DNA of 64,000 nt from Paenalicyclobacillus mengziensis. GTDB lineage: Bacteria; Bacillota; Bacilli; Alicyclobacillales; Alicyclobacillaceae. The DNA lies in NCBI RefSeq assembly GCF_017298635.1, contig NZ_CP071182.1:3014001-3078000 (forward strand), given 5' to 3'. The notes beneath the pieces were generated by a model. It saw only the letters and a list, made by a program, of their open reading frames with translations. It searched no databases and was not told where the DNA came from. Positions 18,530 through 28,273 of this stretch are shown here, one piece after another. Made by a program: the position numbers and the translations under genes. Position 1 is the stretch's first letter, and each line of letters opens with the position of its first letter.

Positions 18530-19646
18530 GCTCCATCAGTTGTCGATAGAGTTCCTCGTAAATGGCGACCTGTTTGTCGACAGAAAACTCATGAATCGCC
18601 CGTTCTCGCGCTGCGACTGAAAACGATTGATAGAGAGCCTCGTCCGTCAGCAGAGATGTTGCGTAAGCCGCCATCTGGTTGACGTCGCCCACGTCCGCCA
18701 GATATCCTGTCTGGCCATGCACAACCACTTCCGGGATGCCTCCGGCATTCGATCCGACGACGGGGACCCCTGCTGACATCGCCTCGAGGGCGACCAGTCC
18801 AAAGCTCTCTTTCTCAGACGGCAGTAAAAATAGGTCCGCCGCTGCGAACAGTTCAGCGACTTCATCCTGTTTGCCGAGAAATTCTACTCTCCCTCCGAGT
18901 CCAAGTTGGCGAACCAAGTTTTGGGCTTCGCCAAGTTCTGGCCCTTCGCCAACCAGTACAAGCCTAGATGGCACCCTTCGTTGCACTAGGTCATAGATGC
19001 GAATCACGTCTGGTACTCGTTTTACTTTGCGAAAATTTGATGTGTGTAGAAGAACTTTTTCTTCGGGACTGGCAAGGCACTTCTTCACTTCCTGCACTGG
19101 CTTTGGACGGAACACGTCAGAGTCCACGAAGTTATAAATGCAGAAAATGTCCTTGTTTACGTGAAAGAGTTCGTGGGTCTGTTGCCGCAGATTGTCACTG
19201 ACTGCGGTGACGGCGTCACTCTTTTGAATGCCAAGGCGAATGACATCGACCAAAGTGTCGTCCTGCGCGAGTACGGTGACATCTGTACCGTGCAGGGTTG
19301 TGACGACTTTGACCCGGTGATCTGGAACCATTTCCTTGGCCAGAAACGCGCACGCAGCAAACGGTAGTGCGTAGTGCACATGGAGAATATCGAGGTCGTA
19401 GCGTTCAATCGTTCGTGCCATCAGTGCAGCTAACGACAGGTCGTAAGGCGGTGTCCGAAGCACTGGGTAGGTCATGGTGTCGAGTTCGTGAACGTAGATA
19501 TTCGGGTGAAACCCACCGAGGCGAAACGGGACATCGGTGACGATGAAGTGAACTTGATGCCCTCGTCCCGCCAACGCCTTGCCGAGCTCAGTGGCAACTG
19601 CACCAGAGCCTCCGATGGTGGGATAACAACTGATGCCAATTCTCAT
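18510..19646 (-). CDS. bshA: N-acetyl-alpha-D-glucosaminyl L-malate synthase (bacillithiol synthesis)
   Basis: GT4 glycosyltransferase that joins GlcNAc from UDP-GlcNAc to malate, the first step of bacillithiol synthesis. 378 residues. The N-terminus [20 protein letters not shown] is characteristic, as is HVHYALPFA. The nucleotide-sugar motif [16 protein letters not shown] is in the C-terminal half. It follows mgsA with a 4-base overlap. In B. subtilis the deacetylase gene bshB1 lies between mgsA and bshA; here it is missing and must be elsewhere or replaced. Confidence 0.95.
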   Translation of the reverse strand: MRIGISCYPTIGGSGAVATELGKALAGRGHQVHFIVTDVPFRLGGFHPNIYVHELDTMTYPVLRTPPYDLSLAALMARTIERYDLDILHVHYALPFAACAFLAKEMVPDHRVKVVTTLHGTDVTVLAQDDTLVDVIRLGIQKSDAVTAVSDNLRQQTHELFHVNKDIFCIYNFVDSDVFRPKPVQEVKKCLASPEEKVLLHTSNFRKVKRVPDVIRIYDLVQRRVPSRLVLVGEGPELGEAQNLVRQLGLGGRVEFLGKQDEVAELFAAADLFLLPSEKESFGLVALEAMSAGVPVVGSNAGGIPEVVVHGQTGYLADVGDVNQMAAYATSLLTDEALYQSFSVAARERAIHEFSVDKQVAIYEELYRQLMERESVAL

Positions 19647-20074
19647 TTCCGGGTCCTCTTTTCCTCTTTTGAAGCGTCAGGGTGCACAACGTACCGCCAA
19701 TTCAAATCGCCATGATCCATGGCCCGAATGATGGCCTCCGCTGTCGCGAGATTGGTTGCTACTGGCACGTTATGCACGTCGCATAGACGGAGTAACGCTG
19801 CAATATCTGGGTCATGCGGCTGTGCCGTTAACGGATCGCGGATAAAGATGACGAGGTCCATTTTGTCTTCGGCAATCCGAGCACCAATTTGCTGGTCGCC
19901 GCCGAGGGGTCCCGATTGTACTCGTTCAATCAGAAGAGAGGTCGCTGCCATGATTCTCGAGCCTGTCGTACCAGTGGCATAAAGTGTGTGGCCCTTGAAG
20001 ATGTCCTCGTAAGCGAGGACAAAGTTGACCAGAGCATCCTTCTTGTTGTCGTGCGCAATCAGCGCAATATGCAT
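19643..20074 (-). CDS. mgsA: Methylglyoxal synthase
   Basis: Turns dihydroxyacetone phosphate into methylglyoxal and phosphate, an overflow route when phosphate is short. The start is ATG 20074 ([13 protein letters not shown]), with GGAGAGGAG 8 bases before it; the frame upstream of it lies in dapB. 143 residues. Phosphate-binding TGTTGSR and [14 protein letters not shown] are present, and the aspartate in [13 protein letters not shown] fits the family. Located between dapB and bshA as in Bacillus; bacillithiol can help remove the methylglyoxal made. Confidence 0.95.
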   Translation of the reverse strand: MHIALIAHDNKKDALVNFVLAYEDIFKGHTLYATGTTGSRIMAATSLLIERVQSGPLGGDQQIGARIAEDKMDLVIFIRDPLTAQPHDPDIAALLRLCDVHNVPVATNLATAEAIIRAMDHGDLNWRYVVHPDASKEEKRTRK

Positions 20075-20093
20075 GTGTGTGTCTCCTCTCCGT

Positions 20094-20921
20094 CTACCAA
20101 AGCAAATTTTCGAGACCGTAAACAAGGCCCTTCAGTTCCATGACCCGCTCACACGCGATGACGAGCCCTTTCATAAAGCTTGTCCGCGACAGCGAGTCGT
20201 GACGGATGGTCAAGGTCTCGCCAGCTCCTCCGAAAATGACTTCCTGATGCGCGACGAGTCCAGGCAATCGCACGCTATGTACACGAATCCCATCGACGTC
20301 GGTTCCACGGGCGGGATTTTCCTGAGAAGTAACCTGGCTCGCTATGCTGACTTCACCGATTCGTGCCTCTGCAGCTGCTTCTCCACGTGCTTCGTGAATG
20401 GCCGTTGCTGTGCGTCTTGCAGTTCCGGACGGTGCGTCCTTTTTGCCGTCATGATGCAATTCAATGATTTCCGCATTGTCAAATAGACGCGCTGCTTCTT
20501 TTGCAAAGCGGACCATGAGTAGGGCACCGAGCGCAAAATTGGGTGCGGCAATCCCACCAAGGTCTTGCTGGCGACATCTTTGCTGCCAGCGCTCGAGGTC
20601 GTCTTTCGTATAGCCAGTGGCGCCGATGACGGGTCGGACCCCGTAGGTGATGCAGGCATCTACGTGCGCTATGACACTTTCTGCGTCTGTGAAATCAACC
20701 CAAATGTCTGGGTGAATTTCTGTCAGCAACTGCTCACTGTCTGTGAACACCCTGCAAGTCTCAGGTGCGCCAAGGAGTCCGGCTTGTCCAGGTTGGCGTA
20801 ACAGCAAACCCACGACTTCGAAGCGGTCGTCAGCAGTGAGGGTTGCCACTGCTTCGCGGCCCATTTTTCCGCCAGCACCGGCAATGGCAACGCGTATTTT
20901 TGGTGATGTGGTCATAAACAT
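20094..20921 (-). CDS. dapB: 4-hydroxy-tetrahydrodipicolinate reductase
   Basis: NAD(P)H-dependent step of lysine, diaminopimelate and dipicolinate synthesis. 275 residues. The Rossmann motif GAGGKMG is near residue 15, and the catalytic and substrate-binding stretch [15 protein letters not shown] is at about 163-177. AGGGG lies 5 bases before ATG 20921. First of the dapB-mgsA-bshA-cca-birA run, which keeps the Bacillus order. Confidence 0.96.
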   Translation of the reverse strand: MFMTTSPKIRVAIAGAGGKMGREAVATLTADDRFEVVGLLLRQPGQAGLLGAPETCRVFTDSEQLLTEIHPDIWVDFTDAESVIAHVDACITYGVRPVIGATGYTKDDLERWQQRCRQQDLGGIAAPNFALGALLMVRFAKEAARLFDNAEIIELHHDGKKDAPSGTARRTATAIHEARGEAAAEARIGEVSIASQVTSQENPARGTDVDGIRVHSVRLPGLVAHQEVIFGGAGETLTIRHDSLSRTSFMKGLVIACERVMELKGLVYGLENLLW

Positions 20922-20973
20922 AACAACCCCTTGTCTCCGTCAATAACTGGGACAGTAGCCTCTGGCGCTTACG

Positions 20974-21354
20974 CTACCCGAGTTCTGCCAAAAGTTCATG
21001 TGCACGCTCACACAGCGGGTCGGCTTCGAGCGCACGGAGAAGTAGTTCTTTCGTCTCAGTGGCCCGCCCCTCACGAAGGGCCGCCGAAGCTTCAATGACC
21101 AGTGCTTGGGCGGTCACTGCGCCAAGGTGTACCGCGTAGAGCGCATTTTCCGGGTCAAGGAGCACAGCCTGCTTGGCCGCTTCCATGGCATATCCGGTTT
21201 CACCGTTTCGCAAAGCGGTCACGGATGCGTGGAAGTGATACTCCGGGTTCTCCGGGTTCTCCGTGATGGCCTCGTCAAATGCCCGGCGTGCTGCCTGGAA
21301 GTCGCGGATATACAAATACGCATAAGCGGTCTTTAACCAGCGATCCGTTAACAT
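20974..21354 (-). CDS. Small tetratricopeptide repeat protein
   Basis: 126 residues with about three TPR-like helix pairs; ARRAFDEAITENPENPEYHFH and AKQAVLLDPENALYAVHLG show the typical spacing of A, Y and P. Soluble, no enzyme motif. AAGGGGGG lies upstream of the ATG. It sits between the mazG-like gene and dapB, a place where Bacillus has no TPR gene. Function unknown. Confidence 0.75.
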   Translation of the reverse strand: MLTDRWLKTAYAYLYIRDFQAARRAFDEAITENPENPEYHFHASVTALRNGETGYAMEAAKQAVLLDPENALYAVHLGAVTAQALVIEASAALREGRATETKELLLRALEADPLCERAHELLAELG

Positions 21355-21524
21355 CGATGCATTCCCCCCTTAAAATGCTATGGGGTTTTCTTCATCGCTG
21401 TTTGTACCAGTGCCTAGACAACATGTACAAAGACGCATTGAAGTCCATGTGGACACGAAACCTACCTCGCAAAGGGACTTCAAAGAGCCGGCTCTCGGCG
21501 CAATCCGGCCACCCGTCTATTCTT

Positions 21525-21851
21525 CTACGCGTCTATTCTTGTCCAGCGGTCATGGTCTCTGGTTTCGAATTTGTTCATGACATCTTCAAATGACTTGCTA
21601 AGGTCAATGCCCAAGCGGTTTGCGAGGCACGAGATGACAAACATCAAGTCTCCAAGTTCGAGGGCGATACTGCCTTCGGCCTCAGTACTCTTCTTCGGTT
21701 TCTCACCATACAGGTGGTTCACTTCCCGTGCTAGTTCTCCGAGCTCCTCAGTGAGCCGGACGATAAGTGTCATCGGCGTGAAGTATCCTTCCTTGAACTG
21801 GGAAATGTACTCATCGACCCGCTTTTGCATGGCCTCTATGGTCAAAGACAC
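21525..21851 (-). CDS. ypjD: MazG-like nucleotide pyrophosphohydrolase (YpjD family)
   Basis: All-alpha NTP pyrophosphatase, expected to hydrolyse nucleoside triphosphates to monophosphates. The start is GTG 21851 (MSLTIEAMQKRVDEYI), with GGGGGG 6 bases before it. 108 residues. The metal-binding EELGELAREV and LELGDLMFVI motifs (EExxE...ExxD) are complete. In B. subtilis ypjD directly precedes dapB; here a TPR gene is between them. Confidence 0.88.
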   Translation of the reverse strand: MSLTIEAMQKRVDEYISQFKEGYFTPMTLIVRLTEELGELAREVNHLYGEKPKKSTEAEGSIALELGDLMFVISCLANRLGIDLSKSFEDVMNKFETRDHDRWTRIDA

Positions 21852-22022
21852 GTATATCCCCCCTTTTCTACGCCTAACTTTGTGTTCACGGTCATCTATA
21901 AGGTAGATCAAGCCATGGCTCCTTGCAAACATAAACCGATAGCTCGGACATAGGATGTAGGGACGGATTTGGACAACGATTCACGATTCGCATTGCAGCA
22001 AATCAGTACAAAGGGGTGGAAG

Positions 22023-23282
22023 GTGACGGTGACGCAACAGCGGAAAGGATATTGGTCAACGTTTTTACTCGGGTCGATGGTCGTGATATTTACCATTGCC
22101 CTGGTGGTTTATCCGCAGCAAGGGTTTGAAGCCGGAATACAAGGTCTGAAGGTCTTCTGGGACATCGTATTCCCCTCCTTGCTGCCGTTCTTCATCCTGG
22201 CTGAATTGATGCTTGGGCTGGGCGTTGTCCGCGGCCTCGGGGTACTTCTTGAGCCCCTGATGAGGCCGCTGTTTGGTGTGCCAGGCATCGGAGCTTTTGC
22301 TCTGTCGATGGGGCTCGCTGCTGGCTACCCCATGGACGCGGTGATTACATCTCGCTTCCGCGAGCAAGGTCTGTGTTCCAGGGTTGAAGGAGAGCGTCTG
22401 CTCGCCTTTACGAATACAGCCGATCCGCTGTTCATGATTGGTGCCGTCGCAGTCGGGATGTTCAAATCTCCAGCAGTTGGGGGACTCATTGCTATCGCGC
22501 ATTACATTTCCGCATTCTTAGTCGGCGTTTCGTTCAAGTTTTGGGGACGGAAGAGTGAGCCAACGCCCTCAGCCAGACTGAGTACGAGCCGCGGCAACAT
22601 CATCGTTCGCGCGCTTCGTGAGATTGTCAAAGCGCGTCAAGAAGACGGGCGTCCATTTGGAAACCTTTTGCGTGAGGCCGTCACGGAATCCATCATGACG
22701 TTGCTGATGATCTGTGGTTTTATTGTGTTTTTTGCAGTTTTGATTCACATTCTCGACATTTCTGGAATCACACGAGTGATTGGCTACCCTGTTCTCCTCG
22801 TTTACAAGATATTCGGAATCCATACGGGACTAGTCAAGCCGACCCTTGCGGGCGTTCTCGAGCTCGATATTGGGACAGCACAGGTCGCCGCTGTGACAGC
22901 GGCACCCATGCTGCAAAAACTGGCGTTAGTCAGTGCCATCATCGCGTGGAGTGGTCTCGCGGTACATGCTCAGGTCGCCGCCGTCATCACCAACACGGAC
23001 ATTCGTATGGCTCCCTATTTTTTGGCTCGTTTCCTGCACGCAGCTCTTGCAGCAGCGTTGACCGTCATTCTCTATTTTCTTGGTGTTGGACGCGTTGCCG
23101 CGAAGGCGATGGCGGTTGTGCCTGCTTTTAACAGCTTTCACCTTGCTGCATCTGGGGGTCCCTGGTGGCACGTGATGTGGAGCGGACTCAGCACATGGGT
23201 TTGGGTGGTCGGTGCACTTGTTGTGATTGGGATTGTACTCGCTGGTCTGCGCCGGACACGCGTCATTGCCTGGCGTGTCTGA
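22023..23282 (+). CDS. ylbJ: YlbJ-type sporulation integral membrane protein
   Basis: Multi-pass membrane protein of the nucleoside-recognition (Gate) domain family. The pattern near the N-terminus, YPQQGFEAGIQGLKVFWDIV followed by FPSLLPFFILAELMLG, matches B. subtilis YlbJ, a mother-cell protein needed for spore formation. About eight hydrophobic segments. The frame opens with TTG at 21969, but GTG 22023 or 22029 follow AAGGGG and GGAAGG and fit the YlbJ N-terminus better; I use 22023. Divergent from the mazG-like gene. The transported ligand is unknown. Confidence 0.85.
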   Translation: MTVTQQRKGYWSTFLLGSMVVIFTIALVVYPQQGFEAGIQGLKVFWDIVFPSLLPFFILAELMLGLGVVRGLGVLLEPLMRPLFGVPGIGAFALSMGLAAGYPMDAVITSRFREQGLCSRVEGERLLAFTNTADPLFMIGAVAVGMFKSPAVGGLIAIAHYISAFLVGVSFKFWGRKSEPTPSARLSTSRGNIIVRALREIVKARQEDGRPFGNLLREAVTESIMTLLMICGFIVFFAVLIHILDISGITRVIGYPVLLVYKIFGIHTGLVKPTLAGVLELDIGTAQVAAVTAAPMLQKLALVSAIIAWSGLAVHAQVAAVITNTDIRMAPYFLARFLHAALAAALTVILYFLGVGRVAAKAMAVVPAFNSFHLAASGGPWWHVMWSGLSTWVWVVGALVVIGIVLAGLRRTRVIAWRV

Positions 23283-23401
23283 TTTTCGGATTCAAGCTCT
23301 CTGTCCATTTCAAGCTCTCGGTCTACTTCGCTCGTGCAAAGGAGAAGCGCGTAGACTTTTACGGAAGAGTACAAACACAAAACTTAGACGACAGAAAAAT
23401 T

Positions 23402-23439
23402 GGGATTGGACCGGAGCCTGACCGCTCTGAACCAATCCC
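23402..23439 (+). terminator. Possible terminator after ylbJ-like gene
   Basis: GGGATTGG (23402-23409) pairs with CCAATCCC (23432-23439), and the loop holds an inner GAGC/GCTC pair. On the plus strand only GTTTC follows, so the T tract is weak. A second stem lies at 23485-23506, immediately after the uppP stop on the other strand, also without a T tract. Confidence 0.4.
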
Positions 23440-23504
23440 GTTTCAGTTGCATGAACATGAAAATGCCGGTTTTAAGGGGTAGACCCCCAGGTTTTCCCGG
23501 GGGT

Positions 23505-24308
23505 TTACAAAAGGGGCGGAAACCAATGATGAAAAAACAGTTGGTCGGCAAACACAAAGGCAGCCAATATCCACACATACACTGCAAAGTAGCGCATTTT
23601 TGCTCGCCGGAGCAACCACAGCGTCCACTTCACGGCTACATAACCGGCGGCGAGAGCAGATGCGGTACCGATGACGGCAGGCCAGAGCTGCAAACCTCCA
23701 AGCTTTGTCGGGGCTTCAAGAATATCATCCAGTTGAACGACTGTGGCCCCGAGAATTGCCGGAATCGACAATAGAAACGAGAACCGACCCGCAGTGTCCC
23801 GGTCTAAACCGCGCCACAACCCACCCGCAATGGTCAGTCCAGACCGCGACAGAGCCGGCACAATTGCGATGCCTTGGAGTGCTCCGATCCACAGAGAGTC
23901 AGCAGGCTGAATATCGTCCATTTCTTTGTGGCCCCGTGGAATCGAGTCTATCCACCAAAGGACAACACCGGTGATGACGAACTCGAACCCCACCGTTACA
24001 GGTGTCTGGAAGAGACGCTCGAAGAACTCTTCGAACACTGCCCCGACGATAGCGGTAGGAATTAAGGCAAGTAAAATCATCCGGCTCGTCCATGAAAAAG
24101 GCCTTCGAATCACGGCAGCAACATCTTCTTTCATTGCAAAGAGCACTGCCGCTAAGGTACCTAGATGAAGCAAGGTAACAAACAAGAGTCCTCCTTCAGA
24201 AATGTGCCAAATCCGTTCGAGTAAAACCAGGTGTCCCGAACTGCTGATGGGCAAAAACTCCGTTACGCCCTGGACAATGCCAAGTACGAGCGCCTGTACT
24301 CCAGTCAT
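23505..24308 (-). CDS. uppP: Undecaprenyl-diphosphatase
   Basis: Membrane phosphatase (BacA type) that regenerates the undecaprenyl phosphate carrier for cell-wall synthesis and gives bacitracin resistance. 267 residues, with about eight membrane segments. Both conserved active-site stretches are present: EFLPISSSGHL near residues 17-27 and PALSRSGLTIAGG near 170-182. It stands alone, convergent with ylbJ and divergent from the ykvI-like gene. Confidence 0.95.
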   Translation of the reverse strand: MTGVQALVLGIVQGVTEFLPISSSGHLVLLERIWHISEGGLLFVTLLHLGTLAAVLFAMKEDVAAVIRRPFSWTSRMILLALIPTAIVGAVFEEFFERLFQTPVTVGFEFVITGVVLWWIDSIPRGHKEMDDIQPADSLWIGALQGIAIVPALSRSGLTIAGGLWRGLDRDTAGRFSFLLSIPAILGATVVQLDDILEAPTKLGGLQLWPAVIGTASALAAGYVAVKWTLWLLRRAKMRYFAVYVWILAAFVFADQLFFHHWFPPLL

Positions 24309-24519
24309 AACACCCTCCCTTCCGTTACCCGCCCCTCGCAGGTGCTTGTCTTCCTTGCTTTCATCGGCGCCTCTTTACAACTCACCTCGTTGTTCAGGAA
24401 AGAAAGACAGGCTCGTTTGTATATATACGAATGCTTCTTCTAAACATGTCCACCAGTCTGGAAGACTTGTTTCATGATTTCGTGGACTTGGCCATATGTT
24501 TGAAGTGGAGGGATGCTTT

Positions 24520-25584
24520 GTGGCCGCAGGCAAACACCAGCATTTTATGGCGTTCCAAATTGGATGCACATACATCGGCACAGTGGTCGGTGCCGGGTTT
24601 GCATCCGGTCAAGAGGTGTTACAGTTCTTTGGACGGTTTGGCAACTGGGGTTACATCGCAATTTTGGTGACTACGTTCCTCTTTGCCTGGCTCGGCTATC
24701 GGCTCATGCAACTGGGACACGACTTGAAGGCATACACGTATCGTGAAGTGAATGAGTACCTGTTTGGCCGTCGCGTCGGCGCATTCATTGACGTTGTCAT
24801 GATGATCATGCTATTTGGTGTAACCGTTGCCATGATTGCGGGTGCAGGCGAACTCTTTCGGGAGCGAGCACACTTGTCGTTTCAACTCGGGGCGCTTGTA
24901 ACCATGGTCGTCACGTTTCTAACCATATTACGCGGAATCAACGGCATCATCAGAGCAAACACCATCATTGTCCCTATTATGGTTAGTTTCGTCCTCTTCG
25001 CGGCATTGCACGCGCTCTACACGCATGGCATCGCATCAGCTTGGCAAGCGGGCGCGGTTGGCCCGCACGGTCACCCTATTTTAACGGGCATCTCCGCGAT
25101 TCTCTACTCGGCCTTGAACATCGGCTTGGCAGCTGGTGTTCTGATTCCGCTAGGCGCCAGTGTCCCAGACCGGGCTGTGTTGCGGCGCGGTGCTGAAATT
25201 GGCGCACTTGGACTCGGGACGATGTTGATGGCGGTGATGTTTACGCTGCTCGCGCACTACCCGAACGTTCTATCATTCGCCGTTCCTATGGGATACGTCG
25301 CATCACGACTTGGGCCGTCCGTACAGTGGCTGTTTGTCATCGTCCTGTGGGGGGAAATTTATTCGACTCTTGTTGGCAACGTGTTTGCCATTGGGACGCA
25401 GTTTGAACGAAAGGTGCCCTACCAGCGTGCAGCCATGTTTGCAGTTACCCTGCTGCTTGCTTACGCAGTCAGTCAAGTTGGATTTACAAACATCGTCACC
25501 TATGCGTACACGGCTTTTGGCTGGGTGTGTATACTTTTGCTGATGGCCTTACTTTGGCCGCGTGGTGACTTGCTAGAGAAATAG
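24520..25584 (+). CDS. YkvI-family multi-pass membrane protein
   Basis: About ten hydrophobic segments over 354 residues. The N-terminal IGTVVGAGFASGQEVLQFF matches the YkvI/COG3949 family, relatives of LeuT/APC-fold transporters; the glycine-rich first helix would form the substrate site. Substrate unknown. The start is GTG 24520, with GGAGGG 7 bases upstream; a longer frame from 24496 lacks a ribosome binding site. It is followed by the yitT-like gene, which has its own promoter in the end of this one. Confidence 0.8.
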   Translation: MAAGKHQHFMAFQIGCTYIGTVVGAGFASGQEVLQFFGRFGNWGYIAILVTTFLFAWLGYRLMQLGHDLKAYTYREVNEYLFGRRVGAFIDVVMMIMLFGVTVAMIAGAGELFRERAHLSFQLGALVTMVVTFLTILRGINGIIRANTIIVPIMVSFVLFAALHALYTHGIASAWQAGAVGPHGHPILTGISAILYSALNIGLAAGVLIPLGASVPDRAVLRRGAEIGALGLGTMLMAVMFTLLAHYPNVLSFAVPMGYVASRLGPSVQWLFVIVLWGEIYSTLVGNVFAIGTQFERKVPYQRAAMFAVTLLLAYAVSQVGFTNIVTYAYTAFGWVCILLLMALLWPRGDLLEK

Positions 25585-25599
25585 TCACTTCCGTATAAT
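25570..25599 (+). promoter_or_regulatory. Promoter of the yitT-like gene
   Basis: TTGCTA (25570-25575), 18 bp, TATAAT (25594-25599). The -35 box lies within the last codons of the ykvI-like gene. It excludes the ATG at 25598 as translation start. Confidence 0.6.
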
Positions 25600-25639
25600 G
25601 AGGCAACAGATGACCAATCGTGGGAAGCGGGGCCTCAAA

Positions 25640-26485
25640 ATGTGGGAAAAGGTATGGAAGTGGCTTGCGATTTTCGTGGGCGCTTTCATTTATTCAATTG
25701 GACTGAACGCGTTTCTGGTTGCAAATCACCTGGCTGAAGGCGGGTTCGTCGGCATCTCAATTTTGTTGCTCTACAAGCTTGGATGGCCGCTTGGACTCAC
25801 CTTTCTCATATTAAATATTCCGGTGCTCATTCCTGGCTGGTTGGTATTTGGACACGAGTTTATTTTGAAGACGACACTCGGCGTCATCGCTGTATCGCTG
25901 TTCAGCAGCTTAACGAGCCATTTTCAGGTGCCCACACATGACCCGTTGTTAGCTGCGCTATATGCAGGTGTCGTAACAGGGCTAGGCTTAGGATTGATTT
26001 TTCGAACAGGTGCGACAACTGGCGGGTCCGACATCATTGCTCGCCTGATTCAGCACTTCTTTCGCTTCCGCATGGGGAGAACCTTGTTTGCCATCGATGT
26101 CGTGGTTATCGGACTTGTGGCTGTTGTCATCGGTCGTGAGACGGCGATGTATTCCCTCGTAGCACTGTTTGTAGCGAGCCGAGTGGTTGACTTCGTCCTT
26201 GAAGGTGTACAGTCGGGACGGGCTCTGACGATTATTTCTGATGAACATGAAGCCATTGTACAAGCGATTCACGAGAAGTTGGAACGAGGCACAACGCTCC
26301 TGAATGCGAGCGGAGGATATACAGGAGACCAAAAACAGGTGGTTTATTGCGTGGTGCCTCGTACCGAAGTGCCCCGAGTTCAGTCCATTGTGGCAGCGGT
26401 TGACCCGCGGGCCTTTGTCGTTGTAAGTTCCGTGCATGAAGTCTTGGGAGAAGGTTTTACATACAAAGACCCTTCATCGGCCTAA
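25640..26485 (+). CDS. YitT-family membrane protein (DUF161 + DUF2179)
   Basis: Five to six hydrophobic segments form the N-terminal DUF161 part (FVGAFIYSIGLNAFLVANHL...EGGFVGIS; RTGATTGGSDIIAR near 135). A cytoplasmic DUF2179 domain of about 75 residues (ALTIISDEHEAIVQAI...RGTTLLNASGGYTG) completes the protein. The start is ATG 25640, with CGGGG 7 bases before; this gives 281 residues. Function not established in the family. B. subtilis ypjC, a YitT protein, sits between qcrC and ypjD, so this is probably its positional counterpart. Confidence 0.85.
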   Translation: MWEKVWKWLAIFVGAFIYSIGLNAFLVANHLAEGGFVGISILLLYKLGWPLGLTFLILNIPVLIPGWLVFGHEFILKTTLGVIAVSLFSSLTSHFQVPTHDPLLAALYAGVVTGLGLGLIFRTGATTGGSDIIARLIQHFFRFRMGRTLFAIDVVVIGLVAVVIGRETAMYSLVALFVASRVVDFVLEGVQSGRALTIISDEHEAIVQAIHEKLERGTTLLNASGGYTGDQKQVVYCVVPRTEVPRVQSIVAAVDPRAFVVVSSVHEVLGEGFTYKDPSSA

Positions 26486-26538
26486 GCGACGTATTCAAAT
26501 GCTTTGGGCACGCAAAACCTGTGCGAAGCAAAGAAATC

Positions 26539-26579
26539 AAAGAAGCACAGCCGAACTTTTGCGTCGGCTGTGCTTCTTT
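26539..26579. terminator. Bidirectional intrinsic terminator
   Basis: A perfect 16-bp stem (26539-26554 with 26564-26579) and a 9-base loop. It begins with AAAG and ends with CTTTT, so it can work in both directions between the convergent yitT-like gene and qcrC. Confidence 0.92.
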
Positions 26580-26609
26580 TAGATAACACCCCAAAATCGG
26601 AATCGGTGT

Positions 26610-27371
26610 TTACCCTTTTTGTTTCTCCAGCCACTGAACAACTTGTTGAACCTGTTGAGTGGACGTCAGCGTTCCGTTTTTCGGCATGCCACCTTGCGGA
26701 TTCTCAACAAACTGTGTCAGTTGCTGTGCGTTCCAGTACTTGCTGATGGCGTAAATTGGCGGACCAAACCCACCCTCACCCTTCTTACCGTGACACGTTG
26801 CACAGGTCTGCTCGAACAGCGTATAACCGGGCATACTCGTGTCAACCAAGGTGATCTGCGATGGATCCTTCTTCGGCACCTGCGGCAAGCCACTTGAGGC
26901 CTGCCCACTTGATGCTGCAACTTCAGCCTTATGCTGCACAGCGGCTTCGTTCGTCAACCAAATGGTGAGAAACGTCATCAGCACCATTGACAACGTCGCC
27001 AAGGGCCGCTTGTATGGATGACGCTGTTTGCTCGTGTCGAGCCATGGCGTAAAGATGAGGAGTAGAGCGCCAATCATAGGCACGAGTACGGTTCCAAAGA
27101 CGATATCGGAACCAGGGTAGTACTTCAGTATTTGGTACAAGAATAAGAAATACCAGTCCGGAACAGGGATGAACGACGTATCATCAGGATTTGCTTTGCT
27201 GCCAAGGACGACGGGGTTGAACACAACCCAAAGCATAAAGGCACTGAGAAAAACTGCACCGGCAATCCATTCTTTCAGCAAGAAATTCGGAAAGAACGGC
27301 TCAGTTCCCGGATTCTTTAACAGGTGCTGCCGATACCGGGGTGTGCCGGGAATTCGTTCGCCACCAGACAT
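26610..27371 (-). CDS. qcrC: Menaquinol:cytochrome c reductase cytochrome b/c subunit
   Basis: Fusion typical of Bacillales: the C-terminal part of cytochrome b (three membrane segments, about 35-145) joined to a c-type haem domain. The haem site is CATCH near residue 190, with a candidate methionine ligand in GGMPKNG near 230. 253 residues. It follows qcrB by 79 bases. PDWYFLFLYQILKYYPGS is the b-type quinol-site region. Part of the respiratory bc complex. Confidence 0.95.
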   Translation of the reverse strand: MSGGERIPGTPRYRQHLLKNPGTEPFFPNFLLKEWIAGAVFLSAFMLWVVFNPVVLGSKANPDDTSFIPVPDWYFLFLYQILKYYPGSDIVFGTVLVPMIGALLLIFTPWLDTSKQRHPYKRPLATLSMVLMTFLTIWLTNEAAVQHKAEVAASSGQASSGLPQVPKKDPSQITLVDTSMPGYTLFEQTCATCHGKKGEGGFGPPIYAISKYWNAQQLTQFVENPQGGMPKNGTLTSTQQVQQVVQWLEKQKG

Positions 27372-27450
27372 AACCTACCTCCTCGCTTCGCACGGCTGTA
27401 AATCCGGCTGCAGATTCAAGTTCGACAGCTGGCTCCGGACAACCCTATGG

Positions 27451-28122
27451 TTATAGCGGACCGGCAATGTGCTGCGAACGGATCATAATGAAGTGCAGAG
27501 CGAGCAATACCAGAAGCGCAGCAGGCAAGAAAAAGACATGGATGGCGAAAAAACGGGCCAAAGTCAAAGCACCGACGGTGTGACTGCCAAGGAGCAGTGT
27601 CTGTACGTACGGTCCAAGAAGTGGTATGGACCCTGCGATTTGACTGCCGACTGCTGTAGCCCAGTACGCTTTTTGGTCCCACGGAAGCAGGTAACCGGTA
27701 AATCCGAACGCAAGTACGACGAAAAAGATAAGTACACCGACGACCCAATTCATCTCACGGGGTGCCTTATACGCGCCAGTGAAGAAGACACGAAGCATGT
27801 GTAAGAACATCATGATGATAACAAGGCTGGCTCCCCAGAAATGCATGCCTCGGACTACGTTGCCTAGTAATACTTCGTCGGTTATGTACCGAACGCTGTA
27901 CCAGGCATTCGTGATGTCCGGGGTGTAGTACATGGCCAAAAACATGCCGGAAAGGATCTGCGTTGTGATGACGAGGAAGGTAAGTCCTCCGAAACAGTAC
28001 ACAAACGCTGACATCTTCACGGCGGGATTGACGTGGGCGGGAACATCGTGATCGGCCACGTCACGCCATAGTGGCGTTACATTGAGGCGTTCATCAATCC
28101 AGTCATAAGCCTTCTTTAACAT
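27451..28122 (-). CDS. qcrB: Menaquinol:cytochrome c reductase cytochrome b subunit
   Basis: The four-helix b6-type subunit binding two b haems. I start at ATG 28122 (MLKKAYDWIDERLNVTPLWR), which matches the B. subtilis QcrB N-terminus; the frame runs on upstream for 51 codons but that part has no family match and contains transcript leader. 223 residues. Haem histidines are in GMHFWGASL, FLHMLRVFF, FFAIHVFFLP and LALHF. The Rieske gene qcrA, which precedes qcrB in Bacillus, is not present upstream. Confidence 0.95.
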   Translation of the reverse strand: MLKKAYDWIDERLNVTPLWRDVADHDVPAHVNPAVKMSAFVYCFGGLTFLVITTQILSGMFLAMYYTPDITNAWYSVRYITDEVLLGNVVRGMHFWGASLVIIMMFLHMLRVFFTGAYKAPREMNWVVGVLIFFVVLAFGFTGYLLPWDQKAYWATAVGSQIAGSIPLLGPYVQTLLLGSHTVGALTLARFFAIHVFFLPAALLVLLALHFIMIRSQHIAGPL

Positions 28123-28273
28123 TCTCTTTGTATCACCTGCCTCAGCGATAACAATTTGCGTCGCGGACATCGCCGACATTGTCTGGTATGGAGGCACGCA
28201 CAAAATGACGATGCTGCCACTATTAGCAGTCTTTTTGCACGCACTCATAGGCCGGTCCACGAGGCACGTTTCC

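Noticed and set aside
23485..23506. Terminator hairpin directly after uppP
   Set aside because: The stem is good (ACCCCCGGG with CCTGGGGGT) but no T tract follows on the minus strand, so I did not list it as a terminator of its own.
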